Positions 1-10,841 are shown, counted from the stretch's first letter. The stretch is 64,000 nucleotides of DNA from Kluyvera sichuanensis (GCF_014218705.1 NZ_JABBJF010000012.1:46632-110631); one strand, 5' to 3'. Numbers and translations are program-made. The notes: generated by a model not told the origin, from the sequence alone.

Positions 1-261
1 TCGGTTGACCGCGAAATCTTTGGCGCTACCGACGTTGACGCTGACCCTATCGCGGTGGTGCGCGCCATGTATCCGTACATCGAGCGTGAGCTGAGTAACG
101 GCACCTATCTGGGCCATATCACCCGTCATATGCTGGGCCTGTTCCAGGGGATTCCGGGCGCGCGCCAGTGGCGTCGCTATCTGAGTGAGAACGCCCATAA
201 AGCCGGTGCCGATATCAACGTGCTGGAACACGCGTTACAGCTGGTGGCCAATAAGCGTTAA
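1..261 (+). CDS. dusA: tRNA-dihydrouridine synthase A, C-terminal end (partial)
   Basis: Reading frame 1 is open from the first base to the TAA at 259-261, giving 86 residues of the C-terminus. The start SVDREIFG and the following helical tail (YPYIERELSNG, HITRHMLGLFQG, GARQWRRYLSENAH) match the end of DusA. DusA is the flavin enzyme that reduces uridines 20/20a in the tRNA D-loop. The TIM barrel and catalytic cysteine lie outside the window, so activity cannot be judged. The next gene, pspG, is its usual E. coli neighbour, which supports the call. Confidence 0.9.
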   Translation, partial: SVDREIFGATDVDADPIAVVRAMYPYIERELSNGTYLGHITRHMLGLFQGIPGARQWRRYLSENAHKAGADINVLEHALQLVANKR

Positions 262-292
262 TTTTTTCGCTAATTTCTGGTCAAATTCACCA

Positions 293-321
293 CGCCCTGC
301 ACAACGTTGCGGGGCGTTTTT
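293..321 (+). terminator. Rho-independent terminator after dusA
   Basis: CGCCCTGC (293-300) pairs with GCGGGGCG (309-316) around an 8-base loop, with one G-T pair, and is followed by a T-run. It lies 30 bases after the dusA stop and before the pspG promoter. Confidence 0.75.
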
Positions 322-343
322 ATTGATAATCAATAAGTTAGTT

Positions 344-360
344 TTGGCACGGTTTTTGTA
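344..360 (+). promoter_or_regulatory. Sigma-54 promoter of pspG
   Basis: TTGGCAC, five bases, then TTGTA matches the -24/-12 consensus TGGCAC-N5-TTGCA closely. It sits 41 bases before the pspG start. In E. coli, pspG is a member of the PspF/sigma-54 phage-shock regulon, so both location and motif fit. Confidence 0.75.
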
Positions 361-400
361 ATAGTTCAGACAGTGATGTTTGAATTCTGGGAGAACCACC

Positions 401-640
401 ATGCTGGAACTGTTATTTGTAATTGGATTTTTTGTGATGCTGCTGGTCACCGGGATTTCACTGCTCGGCATTATTGCCGCGTTGGTGGTGGCCACCGTAT
501 TAATGTTCGTCGGCGGGTTGTTTGCGATTATGATTAAGTTACTGCCGTGGCTAATCCTTGCCGTCGCGGTGGTGTGGATTATCCGGGCGATTAATTCACC
601 GAAAGAACGGCCGTATCGCGGCAATTATCGGAGGTATTGA
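401..640 (+). CDS. pspG: Phage shock protein G (small inner-membrane protein)
   Basis: 79 residues starting MLELLFVIGF. Two hydrophobic segments (about residues 3-40 and 46-66) are followed by a short basic tail ending in PYRGNYRRY, as in PspG. The protein is an inner-membrane effector of the phage shock response to loss of proton motive force. The ATG at 401 is preferred over an upstream TTG at 380 because it has GGGAG about nine bases upstream and gives the family length. Regulation by PspF and sigma-54 is inferred from the promoter at 344-360. Confidence 0.9.
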   Translation: MLELLFVIGFFVMLLVTGISLLGIIAALVVATVLMFVGGLFAIMIKLLPWLILAVAVVWIIRAINSPKERPYRGNYRRY

Positions 641-759
641 GGTACTCGTCACAACCTCAATAATTTTGCATAAAACCCCATAGGATTTGCGTAATAAATC
701 TGTCACTATTGCCGTCGTTAACGAATTCATCGAGCTGTACCCTACATACAGCCGAACTA

Positions 760-790
760 AAAAAAGAAAGGGCTTCCTACGGGAAGCCCT
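760..790 (-). terminator. Rho-independent terminator of qor
   Basis: AGGGCTTCC (769-777) and GGGAAGCCCT (781-790) form a strong hairpin. Read on the minus strand, it is followed by a T-rich run (complement of 760-768), so it terminates qor. The plus-strand side has a poorer T-run (AGTCTTTTG) and may also stop pspG transcription. Confidence 0.8.
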
Positions 791-812
791 AGTCTTTTGT
801 GCGATACAACCG

Positions 813-1796
813 TTATGGAATCAGCAGGCTTGAACCCTGCGTTGCCCGGCTCTCCAGAATCTCATGCGCGCGTCGTGCATCCTTCAGCGGGTACTTCTGA
901 CTCTCCGCCACGTCCACTTTGATAATGCCGCTCGCAATCAGCGAGAACAGCTCGTGGCTGGCCTCTTTCAGCTCGTCATAGTTGGTGATGTAGCCGTTCA
1001 GGGAAGGGCGGGTGGCGAACAGTGAGCCTTTTTGATTAAGAATGCCGAGGTTAACCCCGGTGACCGGGCCGGAAGAGTTCCCGAAGCTGACCATCAGCCC
1101 GCGGCGCTTCAGGCAGTCAAGCGACGCTTCCCAGGTGTCTTTCCCCACCGAGTCGTACACCACCGACAGCTTTTTCCCACCGGTTAGCTCTTTGACGCGC
1201 TCGGCAATATTCTCATCGCGATAGTTAATCACCTGCCAGGCACCGGCCGCGAGCGCACGCTGTGCTTTCTCCGCGCTGCCGACGGTACCGATAAGCTTCG
1301 CCCCTAATGCTTTCGCCCACTGGCAGGCAATCAGCCCCACGCCACCTGCGGCGGCATGGAACAGGAACGCTTCACCGGGTTTGATTTCGTAGGTTTTGCG
1401 CAGCAGATAGAAGACGGTTAAGCCCTTGAGGAACGAGGCGGCGGCCTGCTCATAGGAGATAGCCGCTGGAAGCAGGGCGACCTTATCCGCCGGGACGTTA
1501 TGCACCGAACTGTAAGCACCAAGCCCGGACTGCGCATAGACCACGCGATCGCCCGCCTTGATGTGCTTCACGTTGCTGCCGACCTGGCTGACCACGCCCG
1601 CCGCTTCGGTGCCTAAACCGCTCGGCATTGACGGCGGTGGGTACAGCCCGCTGCGAATGTAGGTGTCGATATAGTTGATACCGATGGCTTTGTTTTCCAC
1701 CTGCACTTCGTTTTCGCCAGGGGCGGATGGGGTGAATTCAACGGCGTTCAGCACTTCCGGGCCGCCATGTTTGCTAAATTCAATACGGGTTGCCAT
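813..1796 (-). CDS. qor: Quinone oxidoreductase, NADPH-dependent (zeta-crystallin type MDR)
   Basis: 327 residues, the same length as E. coli Qor, from MATRIEFSKHGGPEVL to RATQGSSLLIP. It belongs to the zinc-free medium-chain dehydrogenase/reductase family, with a GroES-like N-terminal half and a Rossmann fold carrying AAAGGVGLIACQWA for NADPH binding. It reduces quinones by one-electron transfer in the cytoplasm. The ATG at 1796 has GGAGG seven bases upstream; an upstream in-frame extension of 57 codons lacks similarity and overlaps the dnaB start. The gene is divergent from dnaB, with 66 bases between the starts, as in E. coli. Confidence 0.95.
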   Translation of the reverse strand: MATRIEFSKHGGPEVLNAVEFTPSAPGENEVQVENKAIGINYIDTYIRSGLYPPPSMPSGLGTEAAGVVSQVGSNVKHIKAGDRVVYAQSGLGAYSSVHNVPADKVALLPAAISYEQAAASFLKGLTVFYLLRKTYEIKPGEAFLFHAAAGGVGLIACQWAKALGAKLIGTVGSAEKAQRALAAGAWQVINYRDENIAERVKELTGGKKLSVVYDSVGKDTWEASLDCLKRRGLMVSFGNSSGPVTGVNLGILNQKGSLFATRPSLNGYITNYDELKEASHELFSLIASGIIKVDVAESQKYPLKDARRAHEILESRATQGSSLLIP

Positions 1797-1862
1797 GCTT
1801 CCTCCAGAACGATTATGTGGTAATCTTTCGACCCACTCTTTATCTCGGTAATACCATTCACT

Positions 1863-3278
1863 ATGGCAGCAAATAAACCCTTCAACAAACCGCAAACCGA
1901 ACCTCGCGTCCGCGATTTTCAGGTAGACGGGCTGAAAGTACCGCCGCACTCGATTGAAGCGGAACAATCGGTGTTGGGCGGTCTAATGCTGGACAACGAG
2001 CGCTGGGACGACGTTGCCGAGCGCGTGGTGGCGGAAGATTTTTATACCCGTCCGCACCGTCACATCTTTACGGAGATGGGGCGTTTGCAGGAAGGCGGTA
2101 GCCCGATTGACCTGATTACGCTCGCGGAATCGCTGGAGCGCCAGGGGCAACTGGATAGCGTCGGCGGGTTTGCCTATCTGGCAGAACTCTCCAAAAATAC
2201 GCCAAGTGCGGCAAACATTAGCGCTTACGCTGACATCGTCCGCGAACGTGCCGTTGTCCGTGAAATGATTGCGGTGGCCAACGAGATTGCCGAAGCCGGC
2301 TTTGACCCGCAGGGGCGCACCAGTGAAGATTTGCTGGATCTCGCCGAGTCCCGCGTCTTTAAAATCGCCGAAAGCCGCGCCAACAAAGACGAAGGCCCAA
2401 AAAATATTACCGAAGTGCTCGACGCTACCGTCGCGCGCATCGAACAGCTTTTCCAGCAACCGCATGACGGCGTCACCGGGGTGAACACCGGCTATGACGA
2501 CCTCAACAAGAAAACAGCGGGCCTGCAGCCGTCGGATCTGATCATCGTGGCAGCGCGTCCGTCGATGGGTAAAACCACCTTTGCGATGAACCTCGTCGAA
2601 AACGCGGCGATGTTGCAGGATAAACCGGTACTGATCTTCAGTCTCGAGATGCCCTCCGAACAGATTATGATGCGTTCTCTGGCATCGCTATCGCGCGTTG
2701 ACCAGACCCGTATTCGTACCGGCCAGCTCGATGACGAGGACTGGGCACGTATCTCCGGCACTATGGGCATTCTGCTGGAAAAACGAAACATCTATATCGA
2801 TGACTCCTCCGGCCTGACGCCGACGGAAGTGCGCTCTCGTGCGCGCCGTATCGCCCGCGAACACGGCGGCATCGGCCTTATCATGATCGACTACCTTCAG
2901 CTGATGCGCGTGCCGTCGCTTTCCGACAACCGTACGCTGGAGATCGCCGAAATTTCCCGCTCGCTCAAAGCGTTAGCCAAAGAGCTGCACGTGCCGGTGG
3001 TGGCGCTGTCGCAGCTTAACCGCTCTCTGGAACAGCGTGCGGATAAACGCCCGGTCAACTCCGACCTGCGTGAATCCGGCTCCATCGAGCAGGATGCCGA
3101 CTTAATCATGTTTATCTACCGTGATGAGGTTTATCACGAAAACAGTGACTTAAAAGGCATCGCCGAGATTATTATCGGTAAACAGCGTAACGGCCCCATC
3201 GGCACGGTACGCCTGACGTTTAACGGTCAATGGTCGCGCTTCGATAACTACGCTGGCCCGCAATACGACGACGAATAA
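1863..3278 (+). CDS. dnaB: Replicative DNA helicase DnaB
   Basis: 471 residues, the E. coli length. DnaB is the hexameric 5'-3' helicase of the replication fork, loaded at oriC by DnaC and contacting DnaG primase. Visible are the N-terminal domain ([17 protein letters not shown] near residue 30), the linker, and the RecA-like C-terminal ATPase with Walker [10 protein letters not shown] near residue 236 and Walker [11 protein letters not shown] near residue 340. The [19 protein letters not shown] motif of the DnaB family is intact, and no intein interrupts the gene. The ATG at 1863 gives the standard N-terminus [10 protein letters not shown]. Confidence 0.97.
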   Translation: MAANKPFNKPQTEPRVRDFQVDGLKVPPHSIEAEQSVLGGLMLDNERWDDVAERVVAEDFYTRPHRHIFTEMGRLQEGGSPIDLITLAESLERQGQLDSVGGFAYLAELSKNTPSAANISAYADIVRERAVVREMIAVANEIAEAGFDPQGRTSEDLLDLAESRVFKIAESRANKDEGPKNITEVLDATVARIEQLFQQPHDGVTGVNTGYDDLNKKTAGLQPSDLIIVAARPSMGKTTFAMNLVENAAMLQDKPVLIFSLEMPSEQIMMRSLASLSRVDQTRIRTGQLDDEDWARISGTMGILLEKRNIYIDDSSGLTPTEVRSRARRIAREHGGIGLIMIDYLQLMRVPSLSDNRTLEIAEISRSLKALAKELHVPVVALSQLNRSLEQRADKRPVNSDLRESGSIEQDADLIMFIYRDEVYHENSDLKGIAEIIIGKQRNGPIGTVRLTFNGQWSRFDNYAGPQYDDE

Positions 3279-3315
3279 CAACGCTGAATCAGCAAACACA
3301 TACCAAGGAACACAA

Positions 3316-4395
3316 ATGCAAGCGGCAACTGTAGTCATTAACCGCCGCGCTCTGCGACACAACCTGCAACGTCTGCGTGAACTGGCACCTGCCAGCAAGC
3401 TGGTTGCGGTGGTGAAAGCGAACGCTTACGGACACGGCCTCCTCGAGACCGCGCGAACGCTCCCCGACGCCGATGCTTTTGGCGTTGCCCGTCTTGAAGA
3501 AGCGCTGCGCCTGCGCGAGGGCGGCATTACCCAGCCGATCCTGCTGTTGGAAGGCTTCTTCAATGCGACCGACCTGCCGACGATTGCCGCGCAGCATCTG
3601 CATACCGCCGTACATAACATCGAACAGCTTGAAGCGCTGGAAACTGCCGACATCAGCGAACCGGTCACCGTGTGGATGAAGCTCGACACTGGCATGCACC
3701 GTCTGGGCGTACTCCCGGAAGATGCCGATGCGTTCTATCAGCGTCTGAGCCAGTGCAAAAACGTGCGCCAGCCGGTTAACGTGGTCAGCCACTTTGCCCG
3801 CGCCGATGAACCGGAATGCGGCGCAACGGAAAAACAGCTCGCCATTTTCACCGCCTTTACCGACGGCAAGCCGGGCCTGCGTTCTATCGCGGCATCCGGC
3901 GGCATTCTGCTGTGGCCGCAGTCGCACTTCGACTGGGCGCGCCCTGGCATCATTCTCTACGGCGTCTCTCCGCTGGAGCAGAAACCGTGGGGCCCGGACT
4001 TCGGCATGCAGCCGGTGATGTCGCTGACCTCTAGCCTGATTGCCGTGCGCGAGCATAAAGCCGGTGAACCGGTTGGCTATGGCGGCACCTGGGTTAGTGA
4101 ACGCGATACCCGCCTCGGTGTGGTGGCAATGGGCTACGGCGATGGTTACCCGCGCGCGGCACCGTCCGGCACGCCTGTGTTGGTCAACGGCCGTGAAGTG
4201 CCGATTGTCGGCCGCGTGGCGATGGATATGGTCTGCGTCGATCTGGGCCCGAACGCCGAGGATAAAACCGGTGATGAAGTGATTATGTGGGGCGATGGCC
4301 TGCCGGTTGAACGCATTGCTGAAATCACAAAAGTGAGTGCTTACGAACTTATTACGCGCCTGACGTCGCGGGTGGCGATGAAGTATATCGATTAG
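3316..4395 (+). CDS. alr: Alanine racemase, biosynthetic
   Basis: 359 residues. It is a fold-type III PLP enzyme that interconverts L- and D-alanine for peptidoglycan synthesis. The PLP lysine is K34 in [10 protein letters not shown]. The second catalytic base is the tyrosine in the [14 protein letters not shown] segment, and the C-terminal beta domain ends [17 protein letters not shown] lies about eight bases before the ATG. It follows dnaB by 37 bases in the same direction. It is the constitutive Alr type rather than the catabolic DadX, judged by context and its match to E. coli Alr. Confidence 0.96.
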   Translation: MQAATVVINRRALRHNLQRLRELAPASKLVAVVKANAYGHGLLETARTLPDADAFGVARLEEALRLREGGITQPILLLEGFFNATDLPTIAAQHLHTAVHNIEQLEALETADISEPVTVWMKLDTGMHRLGVLPEDADAFYQRLSQCKNVRQPVNVVSHFARADEPECGATEKQLAIFTAFTDGKPGLRSIAASGGILLWPQSHFDWARPGIILYGVSPLEQKPWGPDFGMQPVMSLTSSLIAVREHKAGEPVGYGGTWVSERDTRLGVVAMGYGDGYPRAAPSGTPVLVNGREVPIVGRVAMDMVCVDLGPNAEDKTGDEVIMWGDGLPVERIAEITKVSAYELITRLTSRVAMKYID

Positions 4396-4410
4396 TTTTA
4401 CGCCGCTATT

Positions 4411-4478
4411 CCCCGGCGTCGCGTTGCTCGGCCGGGCTACAATGCTAACGTAGCCCGGCCGAACGCAGTGACGCCGGG
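4411..4478. repeat. Intergenic palindromic repeat, GTAGCCCGGCC family, copy 1
   Basis: Two inverted arms, CCCGGCGTCGCG...GGCCGGGCTAC and GTAGCCCGGCCGAACGCAG...CGCCGGG, flank a short spacer (AATGCTAAC). The same arms recur near 10842, 16602, 31083, 34280 and 43347. The layout resembles a BIME/REP pair. It lies between alr and tyrB. Confidence 0.8.
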
Positions 4479-4565
4479 AAAAACCCACCAACTACCGCTC
4501 GACCTTCCTCCCCATCCGGTTTATTGTGTTATTTCCTGCCTTCTGTAAACCTGGAGAACCATCGC

Positions 4566-5759
4566 GTGTTTCAAAAAGTTGACGCCTATGCGGGCGACCC
4601 TATCCTTTCTTTAATGGAACGCTTTAAAGAAGATCCGCGCAGCGACAAAGTTAACCTCAGCATCGGCCTGTACTACAACGAAGATGGCATTATTCCGCAG
4701 CTTCAGGCGGTGGCAGAGGCCGAAGCGCGCCTTAACGCGCAGCCGCACGGCGCGTCGCTGTATCTGCCGATGGAAGGGCTGAACAGCTATCGCCATACCG
4801 TGGCTCCGCTGCTGTTTGGCGCCGATCACCCGGTTCTCCAGCAGCAGCGTGTAGCAACCATCCAGACGCTGGGCGGCTCCGGCGCGCTGAAAGTGGGGGC
4901 AGATTTCCTCAAGCGCTATTTCCCTGATTCCGGCGTCTGGGTCAGCGACCCAACCTGGGAAAACCATATCGCGATTTTTGAAGGCGCAGGCTTCAAGGTC
5001 GGCACTTATCCGTGGTTCGACAACGACACCAACGGCGTGCGCTACGACGCGCTGCTCGAAACGCTGAACACGCTGCCAGCGCGCAGCATCGTGCTGCTGC
5101 ATCCATGCTGCCACAACCCAACCGGCGCAGATCTGACGCATGATCAGTGGGACGGCGTGGTGGAAGTGCTGAAAGCCCGCGATCTGATTCCGTTCCTCGA
5201 CATCGCCTACCAGGGCTTTGGCGCGGGCATGGACGACGACGCCTACGCGATCCGCGCGATTGCCGACGCAGGCCTGCCGGCGCTGGTCAGCAACTCGTTC
5301 TCCAAAATTTTCTCCCTGTACGGCGAACGCGTCGGCGGCCTGTCGATTATCTGCGAAGATAACGACACCGCGCTGCGCGTACTGGGCCAGTTGAAAGCGA
5401 CCGTACGCCGCAACTACTCCAGTCCGCCGAACTTCGGCGCGCAGATTGTGGCCGCCGTGCTTGGTGATGCCGAGCTGAAAGCCAACTGGCTGGCGGAAGT
5501 GGAAGGGATGCGCACCCGCATTCTGGACATGCGTCAGGCGCTGGTGAATGTGCTGAAAGAAGAGATGCCGAACGGTAACTTCGACTATCTGCTCAAACAG
5601 CGCGGGATGTTCAGTTACACCGGCCTGAGCGCTGCACAGGTCGATCGCCTGCGCGATGAGTTTGGTGTCTACCTGATTGCCAGCGGTCGTATGTGCGTGG
5701 CGGGCCTCAATAGCCGTAACGTACAGCGCGTGGCAAAAGCATTTGCTGCAGTGATGTAA
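4566..5759 (+). CDS. tyrB: Aromatic amino acid aminotransferase
   Basis: 397 residues when started at the GTG at 4566, which gives the family N-terminus (M)[13 protein letters not shown] and has GGAG ten bases upstream. An ATG at 4524 would add 14 unsupported residues. TyrB is a fold-type I PLP transaminase that makes tyrosine and phenylalanine (and leucine) from their keto acids with glutamate. The PLP lysine lies in [17 protein letters not shown], and the substrate-carboxylate arginine lies in the C-terminal [10 protein letters not shown]. Control by TyrR is known in E. coli. A TGTAAA half-site overlaps the ribosome-binding region at 4544, but no full TyrR box was confirmed. Confidence 0.95.
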   Translation: MFQKVDAYAGDPILSLMERFKEDPRSDKVNLSIGLYYNEDGIIPQLQAVAEAEARLNAQPHGASLYLPMEGLNSYRHTVAPLLFGADHPVLQQQRVATIQTLGGSGALKVGADFLKRYFPDSGVWVSDPTWENHIAIFEGAGFKVGTYPWFDNDTNGVRYDALLETLNTLPARSIVLLHPCCHNPTGADLTHDQWDGVVEVLKARDLIPFLDIAYQGFGAGMDDDAYAIRAIADAGLPALVSNSFSKIFSLYGERVGGLSIICEDNDTALRVLGQLKATVRRNYSSPPNFGAQIVAAVLGDAELKANWLAEVEGMRTRILDMRQALVNVLKEEMPNGNFDYLLKQRGMFSYTGLSAAQVDRLRDEFGVYLIASGRMCVAGLNSRNVQRVAKAFAAVM

Positions 5760-5770
5760 GTAAGTGCTTA

Positions 5771-5808
5771 CGCTGGCTCGGAGGTATATTCTGAGCCAGC
5801 GTCCTTTC
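5771..5808 (+). terminator. Terminator hairpin after tyrB
   Basis: CGCTGGCTC (5771-5779) and GAGCCAGCG (5793-5801) pair perfectly over nine bases, followed by TCCTTTC. The weak T-run lowers confidence, but it is 11 bases past the stop codon. Confidence 0.6.
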
Positions 5809-5958
5809 AAAGCACTAAACTGTGATCCCCTTACTTTTTTCAGGATTATTCTGAGATAAACCTTTCAATCGTATCCCTCAGACGGTAAGGTCGCAGTGCT
5901 TTTATTTGAAGCAACACTCACTTTATTACAATAACGACTCGACGAATTAAGGGAAAAC

Positions 5959-6672
5959 ATGCGCAAGATCACGCAAGCTCTCAGTGCCGTCTGCTTGTTA
6001 TTTGCACTGAATGCTTCGGTGACGGCTCACGCCTCGTCACCTTCTCCAATCTATCCAGGCACCGACGTTGCGAAGCTGGCCGAACAGGCTCCTATCCACT
6101 GGGTTTCCGTGGCGCAAATTGAAAACAGCCTGATGGGCCATCCGCCAATGGCGGTCGGTTTTGATATCGACGACACCGTCCTGTTCTCAAGCCCAGGCTT
6201 CTGGCGCGGGCAAAGAACCTACTCCCCGGACAGCCAGGATTACCTGAAGAACCCGGAGTTCTGGGAAAAAATGAATAACGGCTGGGACGCGTTCAGCATC
6301 CCGAAAGAAGTAGCGCGTTCGCTGATTGCGATGCACGTGAAGCGCGGCGACAGCATTTACTTCGTCACCGGTCGTAGCCAGACCAAAACCGAAACCGTCT
6401 CCAAAACGCTGCAGGATGATTTCCTGATCCCTGGCGCGAACATGAACCCGGTGATTTTTGCCGGTGATGAACCGGGCCAGAACACCAAGACCCAGTGGCT
6501 GAAAGAGAAGAACATCAGGGTGTTCTACGGTGATTCCGATAACGACATCACCGCCGCGCGTGAAGTGGGAGCCCGCGGTATCCGCGTCCTGCGCGCCTCT
6601 AACTCGACCTACCGCCCGCTGCCGCAGGCCGGTGCGTTTAACGAAGAAGTGATCGTTAACTCCGAGTACTAA
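5959..6672 (+). CDS. aphA: Class B non-specific acid phosphatase, periplasmic
   Basis: 237 residues, equal to E. coli AphA. A signal peptide ([20 protein letters not shown]..., cleavage near residue 25) directs it to the periplasm. The HAD-type (DDDD) nucleophile motif [10 protein letters not shown] is near residue 70, [12 protein letters not shown] carries the second motif, and [11 protein letters not shown] is the metal-binding motif. It dephosphorylates nucleotides and other phosphomonoesters and can act as a phosphotransferase. In E. coli yjbQ lies between aphA and yjbR, but here only 129 non-coding bases separate aphA from yjbR. Confidence 0.95.
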   Translation: MRKITQALSAVCLLFALNASVTAHASSPSPIYPGTDVAKLAEQAPIHWVSVAQIENSLMGHPPMAVGFDIDDTVLFSSPGFWRGQRTYSPDSQDYLKNPEFWEKMNNGWDAFSIPKEVARSLIAMHVKRGDSIYFVTGRSQTKTETVSKTLQDDFLIPGANMNPVIFAGDEPGQNTKTQWLKEKNIRVFYGDSDNDITAAREVGARGIRVLRASNSTYRPLPQAGAFNEEVIVNSEY

Positions 6673-6801
6673 CGCCCTACCAATAAATGATGCTTTTTTA
6701 GTCAAAATCAGGCGCTGAAAGGTTTATCCTTTCGGCGTCTTGTTGCACACTGAGGTGATGCTTTTTTGCACAACGTGGTTTGCGAGACTGAGGAGTATAA
6801 A

Positions 6802-7158
6802 ATGATGACCAGTTCGGATCTTCTGCAGTACTGCATGGCAAAGCGTGGCGCGGAACAGAGCGTACACAGCGACTGGAAAGCAACACAAATTAAAGTGGCC
6901 GACGTGCTGTTTGCGATGGTGAAGGATGTGGAAGACCGCCCGGCGGTGTCGCTGAAAACCAGCCCCGAACTGGCAGAACTGCTGCGCCAGCAGCATAAAG
7001 ACGTTCGCCCAAGTCGCCATCTCAACAAAGCGCACTGGAGCACCATCTACCTGGACGGTTCGCTGCCAAGCTCACAAATTTACTATCTGGTAGATGCGTC
7101 GTATCAGCTGGCGGTGGATCTGCTGCCGGAAACGCTCCGACAGCAGATGTACTCGTGA
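6802..7158 (+). CDS. yjbR: YjbR family protein (MmcQ/CyaY-like fold)
   Basis: 118 residues, starting at the ATG at 6802 (a second ATG at 6805 is equally possible) behind AGGAG. It carries the YjbR signature VLFAMVKDVEDRPAVSLKTSPE and the HLNKAHWSTIYLDGSLP motif. E. coli YjbR has a CyaY-like fold that suggests DNA or ligand binding, but its role is unknown. Its stop codon directly abuts the uvrA stop on the other strand with no gap. Confidence 0.9.
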   Translation: MMTSSDLLQYCMAKRGAEQSVHSDWKATQIKVADVLFAMVKDVEDRPAVSLKTSPELAELLRQQHKDVRPSRHLNKAHWSTIYLDGSLPSSQIYYLVDASYQLAVDLLPETLRQQMYS

Positions 7159-9984
7159 TTAACCCAGCAGAGGCTTCAGGAAACGTGCCGTATGCGAGGC
7201 TTCGCAGTTAGCTACCGTTTCTGGCGTACCGGAAACGAGGATTTCACCGCCGCCGCTACCGCCTTCCGGACCGAGATCGACAATCCAGTCCGCGGTCTTA
7301 ATCACGTCCAGGTTGTGCTCGATAACCACAATGGTGTTGCCCTGATCTCTGAGCTGATGCAGCACTTCCAGCAACTGCTGGATGTCGGCAAAGTGCAGGC
7401 CGGTGGTCGGTTCGTCCAGAATATAGAGCGTTTGACCGGTGCCGCGTTTTGACAGCTCGCGCGCCAGCTTCACGCGCTGTGCTTCACCGCCGGAGAGCGT
7501 GGTGGCCGACTGGCCGAGACGGATGTAGGTCAGGCCAACGTCCATCAGCGTTTGCAGCTTACGCGCCAGCGCCGGAACGGCATCGAAGAACTCACGTGCC
7601 TCTTCAATGGTCATATCCAGCACTTCGTGGATAGTCTTGCCCTTGTACTTAATCTCCAGCGTTTCGCGGTTATAGCGTTTGCCTTTGCACTGGTCGCACG
7701 GCACGTAGATATCCGGCAGGAAGTGCATTTCGACTTTGATGACGCCATCGCCCTGACAGGCTTCGCAGCGACCGCCGCGGACGTTAAAGCTGAAACGGCC
7801 TGGCGTATAGCCGCGTGAACGCGATTCCGGCACGCCTGCAAACAGCTCACGTACTGGCGTAAAGACGCCGGTGTAGGTAGCCGGGTTGGAACGCGGGGTA
7901 CGGCCAATCGGGCTCTGGTCGATATCGATAACTTTATCGAAATGTTCCAGCCCCTGAACGTCGCGGTACGGTGCCGGTTCAGCGATGGTGGCGCCGTTTA
8001 ACTGGGTCTGGGCAATCGGGAACAGCGTGTCGTTAATCAACGTCGATTTACCAGAACCGGAGACGCCGGTGATGCAGGTAAACAGGCCGACCGGCAGCGT
8101 CAGGGTGACGTCTTTCAGGTTGTTACCTGTGGCGCCCGTCAGCTTGAGGACTTTTTCCGGGTTCGCTGGCACGCGGTTTTTCGGCACTTCAATTTTGCGT
8201 TTTCCGCTCATGAACTGCCCGGTTAACGACTCTGGCACCGCCATAATGTCGTCCAGCGTCCCTTCAGCCACTACCTGACCGCCGTGCACACCGGCACCAG
8301 GGCCAATGTCGATAACGTGGTCGGCGGCGCGAATCGCGTCTTCGTCGTGCTCTACCACAATCACCGTATTGCCAAGGTTACGCAGGTGAATCAGCGTGCC
8401 GAGTAGACGTTCGTTGTCGCGCTGGTGCAGGCCGATGGACGGCTCATCCAGCACGTACATCACGCCAACCAGCCCCGCGCCAATCTGGCTTGCCAGACGG
8501 ATACGCTGCGCCTCGCCGCCGGAGAGGGTCTCTGCGGAGCGGGAAAGCGTCAGGTAGTTCAGGCCGACGTTGACCAGGAACTTCAGGCGGTCACCGATCT
8601 CTTTCAGCACTTTTTCCGCAATTTGCGCACGCTGGCCGGAGAGCTTCAGGTTATTGAAGAAGTCCATCGCGTGACCGATGCTCATATCTGAGATCGTCGG
8701 CAGCGGTGTATTTTCAACGTAGACGTGGCGCGCTTCGCGACGCAGGCGGGTGCCGTCACAGCTGGCGCACGGACGGTTGCTGATGAACTTCGCCAGCTCC
8801 TCGCGCACCGCGCTGGATTCCGTCTCTTTATAGCGGCGCTCCATGTTGTGCAGCACGCCTTCGAACGGATGGCGACGCACGGACGTATCGCCACGGTCGT
8901 TGATGTATTTGAATTCAATCGACTCTTTGCCGGAGCCGTAGAGAATCGCTTTCTGCGCGGCGGCATCAAGGCTTTCCCACGGCGCTTCAACGTCGAATTC
9001 GTAGTGTTCTGCCAGCGATTTGAGCATCTGGAAGTAATAGAAGTTACGACGATCCCAGCCGCGAATCGCGCCGCCAGCCAGCGACAGCTCTGGATTCTGG
9101 ATCACGCGGTCAGGGTCGAAATACTGCTGCACGCCCAGGCCATCGCAGGTTGGGCACGCGCCCGCCGGGTTGTTGAATGAGAACAGGCGTGGTTCAAGCT
9201 CGCGCATGCTGTAGCCGCAGATTGGGCAGGCGAAGTTGGCGGAGAACAGCAGCTCTTCCGCTTTCGGGTCGTCCATATCGGCGACCACCGCCGTGCCGCC
9301 GGAAAGCTCCAGCGCGGTTTCAAACGATTCCGCCAGACGCTGCGTCAGGTCATCGCGTACTTTAAAGCGGTCAATCACCACTTCGATGGTGTGTTTCTTC
9401 TGCAGCTCGAGCTTCGGCGGATCGGACAGATCGCAGACTTCACCGTCGATACGCGCGCGGATATAGCCCTGGCTTGCCAGGTTTTCCAGCGTTTTGGTGT
9501 GCTCGCCCTTACGTTCTTTAATAATTGGGGCCAGCAGCATCAGGCGTTTACCTTCCGGCTGCGACAGCACGTTATCGACCATCTGGCTGACGGTTTGCGC
9601 CGCCAGCGGCACATCGTGATCCGGGCAGCGTGGCTCGCCTACGCGAGCGTAAAGCAGACGCAGGTAGTCGTGAATTTCGGTAATGGTACCGACCGTCGAA
9701 CGCGGGTTGTGTGACGTCGACTTCTGCTCGATAGAAATCGCAGGCGACAGCCCTTCAATATGATCGACATCCGGCTTTTCCATCAGCGACAGGAACTGGC
9801 GCGCATAGGCAGAAAGCGATTCTACATAGCGACGCTGCCCCTCGGCGTAGAGGGTGTCAAAAGCCAGTGAGGATTTGCCAGACCCGGACAGCCCGGTCAC
9901 AACAATCAGTTTGTCGCGAGGGATGACGAGGTTGATATTTTTGAGATTATGGGTGCGGGCGCCCCGAACTTCGATCTTATCCAT
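7159..9984 (-). CDS. uvrA: Excinuclease ABC subunit A (UvrA)
   Basis: 941 residues. UvrA is the damage-recognition ATPase of nucleotide excision repair. It has two ABC modules: Walker [10 protein letters not shown] near residue 32 and GVSGSGKST near residue 640, with signatures [12 protein letters not shown] and [12 protein letters not shown]. The zinc module CPICG...CPTCDGLG is near residue 255, and the C-terminal zinc finger CEACQGDG...[10 protein letters not shown] is near residue 740. The UvrB-binding segment containing [16 protein letters not shown] is present. It is divergent from ssb, with a shared LexA box between them, so it is expected to be SOS-induced. Confidence 0.97.
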   Translation of the reverse strand: MDKIEVRGARTHNLKNINLVIPRDKLIVVTGLSGSGKSSLAFDTLYAEGQRRYVESLSAYARQFLSLMEKPDVDHIEGLSPAISIEQKSTSHNPRSTVGTITEIHDYLRLLYARVGEPRCPDHDVPLAAQTVSQMVDNVLSQPEGKRLMLLAPIIKERKGEHTKTLENLASQGYIRARIDGEVCDLSDPPKLELQKKHTIEVVIDRFKVRDDLTQRLAESFETALELSGGTAVVADMDDPKAEELLFSANFACPICGYSMRELEPRLFSFNNPAGACPTCDGLGVQQYFDPDRVIQNPELSLAGGAIRGWDRRNFYYFQMLKSLAEHYEFDVEAPWESLDAAAQKAILYGSGKESIEFKYINDRGDTSVRRHPFEGVLHNMERRYKETESSAVREELAKFISNRPCASCDGTRLRREARHVYVENTPLPTISDMSIGHAMDFFNNLKLSGQRAQIAEKVLKEIGDRLKFLVNVGLNYLTLSRSAETLSGGEAQRIRLASQIGAGLVGVMYVLDEPSIGLHQRDNERLLGTLIHLRNLGNTVIVVEHDEDAIRAADHVIDIGPGAGVHGGQVVAEGTLDDIMAVPESLTGQFMSGKRKIEVPKNRVPANPEKVLKLTGATGNNLKDVTLTLPVGLFTCITGVSGSGKSTLINDTLFPIAQTQLNGATIAEPAPYRDVQGLEHFDKVIDIDQSPIGRTPRSNPATYTGVFTPVRELFAGVPESRSRGYTPGRFSFNVRGGRCEACQGDGVIKVEMHFLPDIYVPCDQCKGKRYNRETLEIKYKGKTIHEVLDMTIEEAREFFDAVPALARKLQTLMDVGLTYIRLGQSATTLSGGEAQRVKLARELSKRGTGQTLYILDEPTTGLHFADIQQLLEVLHQLRDQGNTIVVIEHNLDVIKTADWIVDLGPEGGSGGGEILVSGTPETVANCEASHTARFLKPLLG

Positions 9985-10070
9985 TCACCTTTCCCGGTAG
10001 AGGAGATACACGGATTGCCTGGTTTGTTAGAAGGACAAACGGCAGAAACGGCTAATTATGACACAACTTA

Positions 10071-10090
10071 ACCTGAATGAATATACAGTA
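10071..10090. promoter_or_regulatory. LexA (SOS) box between uvrA and ssb
   Basis: ACCTGAATGAATATACAGTA contains the required CTG-N10-CAG (10073-10088). Read on the minus strand it is TACTGTATATTCATTCAGGT, close to the LexA consensus. It is located in the divergent uvrA-ssb region, as in E. coli. Confidence 0.85.
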
Positions 10091-10238
10091 TTGGAATGCC
10101 GATTCCGGATGCTGATGAAAATTGCAGCGGGATAAGATGTTTAGTGGAATCTGTCTCCCAGCTACCAAAATACCGTCTGGAAATGATACACTGGCGCGTT
10201 TACACTTAATCAAGATTCATATTTCAGGAGAGACAAAC

Positions 10239-10766
10239 ATGGCCAGCAGAGGCGTAAACAAGGTGATTCTCGTCGGTAACCTGGGCCAGGACCCGGAAGT
10301 ACGCTACATGCCGAATGGTGGCGCAGTTGCCAACATTACGCTGGCGACTTCCGAATCCTGGCGCGACAAAGCGACCGGTGAAATGAAAGAGCAGACTGAA
10401 TGGCACCGCGTTGTGCTGTTCGGCAAGCTGGCGGAAGTAGCAGGCGAATACCTGCGTAAAGGCTCTCAGGTCTACATTGAAGGCCAGCTGCGTACCCGCA
10501 AATGGACCGATCAGTCCGGCGCTGAAAAATACACCACCGAAGTCGTGGTTAACGTTGGCGGCACCATGCAGATGCTGGGTGGACGCCAGGGCGGCGGTGC
10601 ACCAGCAGGTGGCGGCCAGCAGCAGCAGGGCGGTTGGGGTCAGCCTCAGCAGCCACAGGGCGGCAACCAGTTCAGCGGCGGCGCACAGTCTCGCCCGCAG
10701 CAGCAGTCCGCTCCGGCACCGTCTAACGAACCGCCAATGGACTTCGATGACGATATCCCGTTCTGA
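10239..10766 (+). CDS. ssb: Single-stranded DNA-binding protein
   Basis: 175 residues. The N-terminal OB fold ([20 protein letters not shown] through about residue 112) binds single-stranded DNA as a tetramer. It is followed by a Gly/Gln/Pro-rich flexible linker ([16 protein letters not shown]) and the acidic tip MDFDDDIPF, which recruits partner proteins. The ATG at 10239 has CAGGAGAG upstream; an in-frame extension from 10122 has no family support. It is three residues shorter than E. coli SSB, within the linker. Confidence 0.97.
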   Translation: MASRGVNKVILVGNLGQDPEVRYMPNGGAVANITLATSESWRDKATGEMKEQTEWHRVVLFGKLAEVAGEYLRKGSQVYIEGQLRTRKWTDQSGAEKYTTEVVVNVGGTMQMLGGRQGGGAPAGGGQQQQGGWGQPQQPQGGNQFSGGAQSRPQQQSAPAPSNEPPMDFDDDIPF

Positions 10767-10790
10767 TAAACGGCAGATAACCGTCTGAAA

Positions 10791-10819
10791 AAAAGCCCCG
10801 ATTCGTCGGGGTTTTTTTA
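10791..10819 (+). terminator. Rho-independent terminator of ssb
   Basis: CCCCGA-TTCG-TCGGGG preceded by an A-run and followed by seven T residues, 25 bases after the ssb stop. Confidence 0.9.
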
Positions 10820-10841
10820 TGTCTGTTGGGTCGGAGCCGAT

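Noticed and set aside
813..1967. Longer qor with 57 extra N-terminal residues
   Set aside because: The extension overlaps dnaB and the family N-terminus begins at 1796, behind GGAGG.
3289..4491. 400-codon minus-strand frame opposite alr
   Set aside because: Antisense shadow of alr; no family resemblance and His/Arg-rich composition.
4536..4560. TyrR box before tyrB
   Set aside because: A TGTAAA half-site exists, but its partner half does not match.
4611..5810. 399-codon minus-strand frame opposite tyrB
   Set aside because: Antisense shadow of tyrB with biased composition and no motif.
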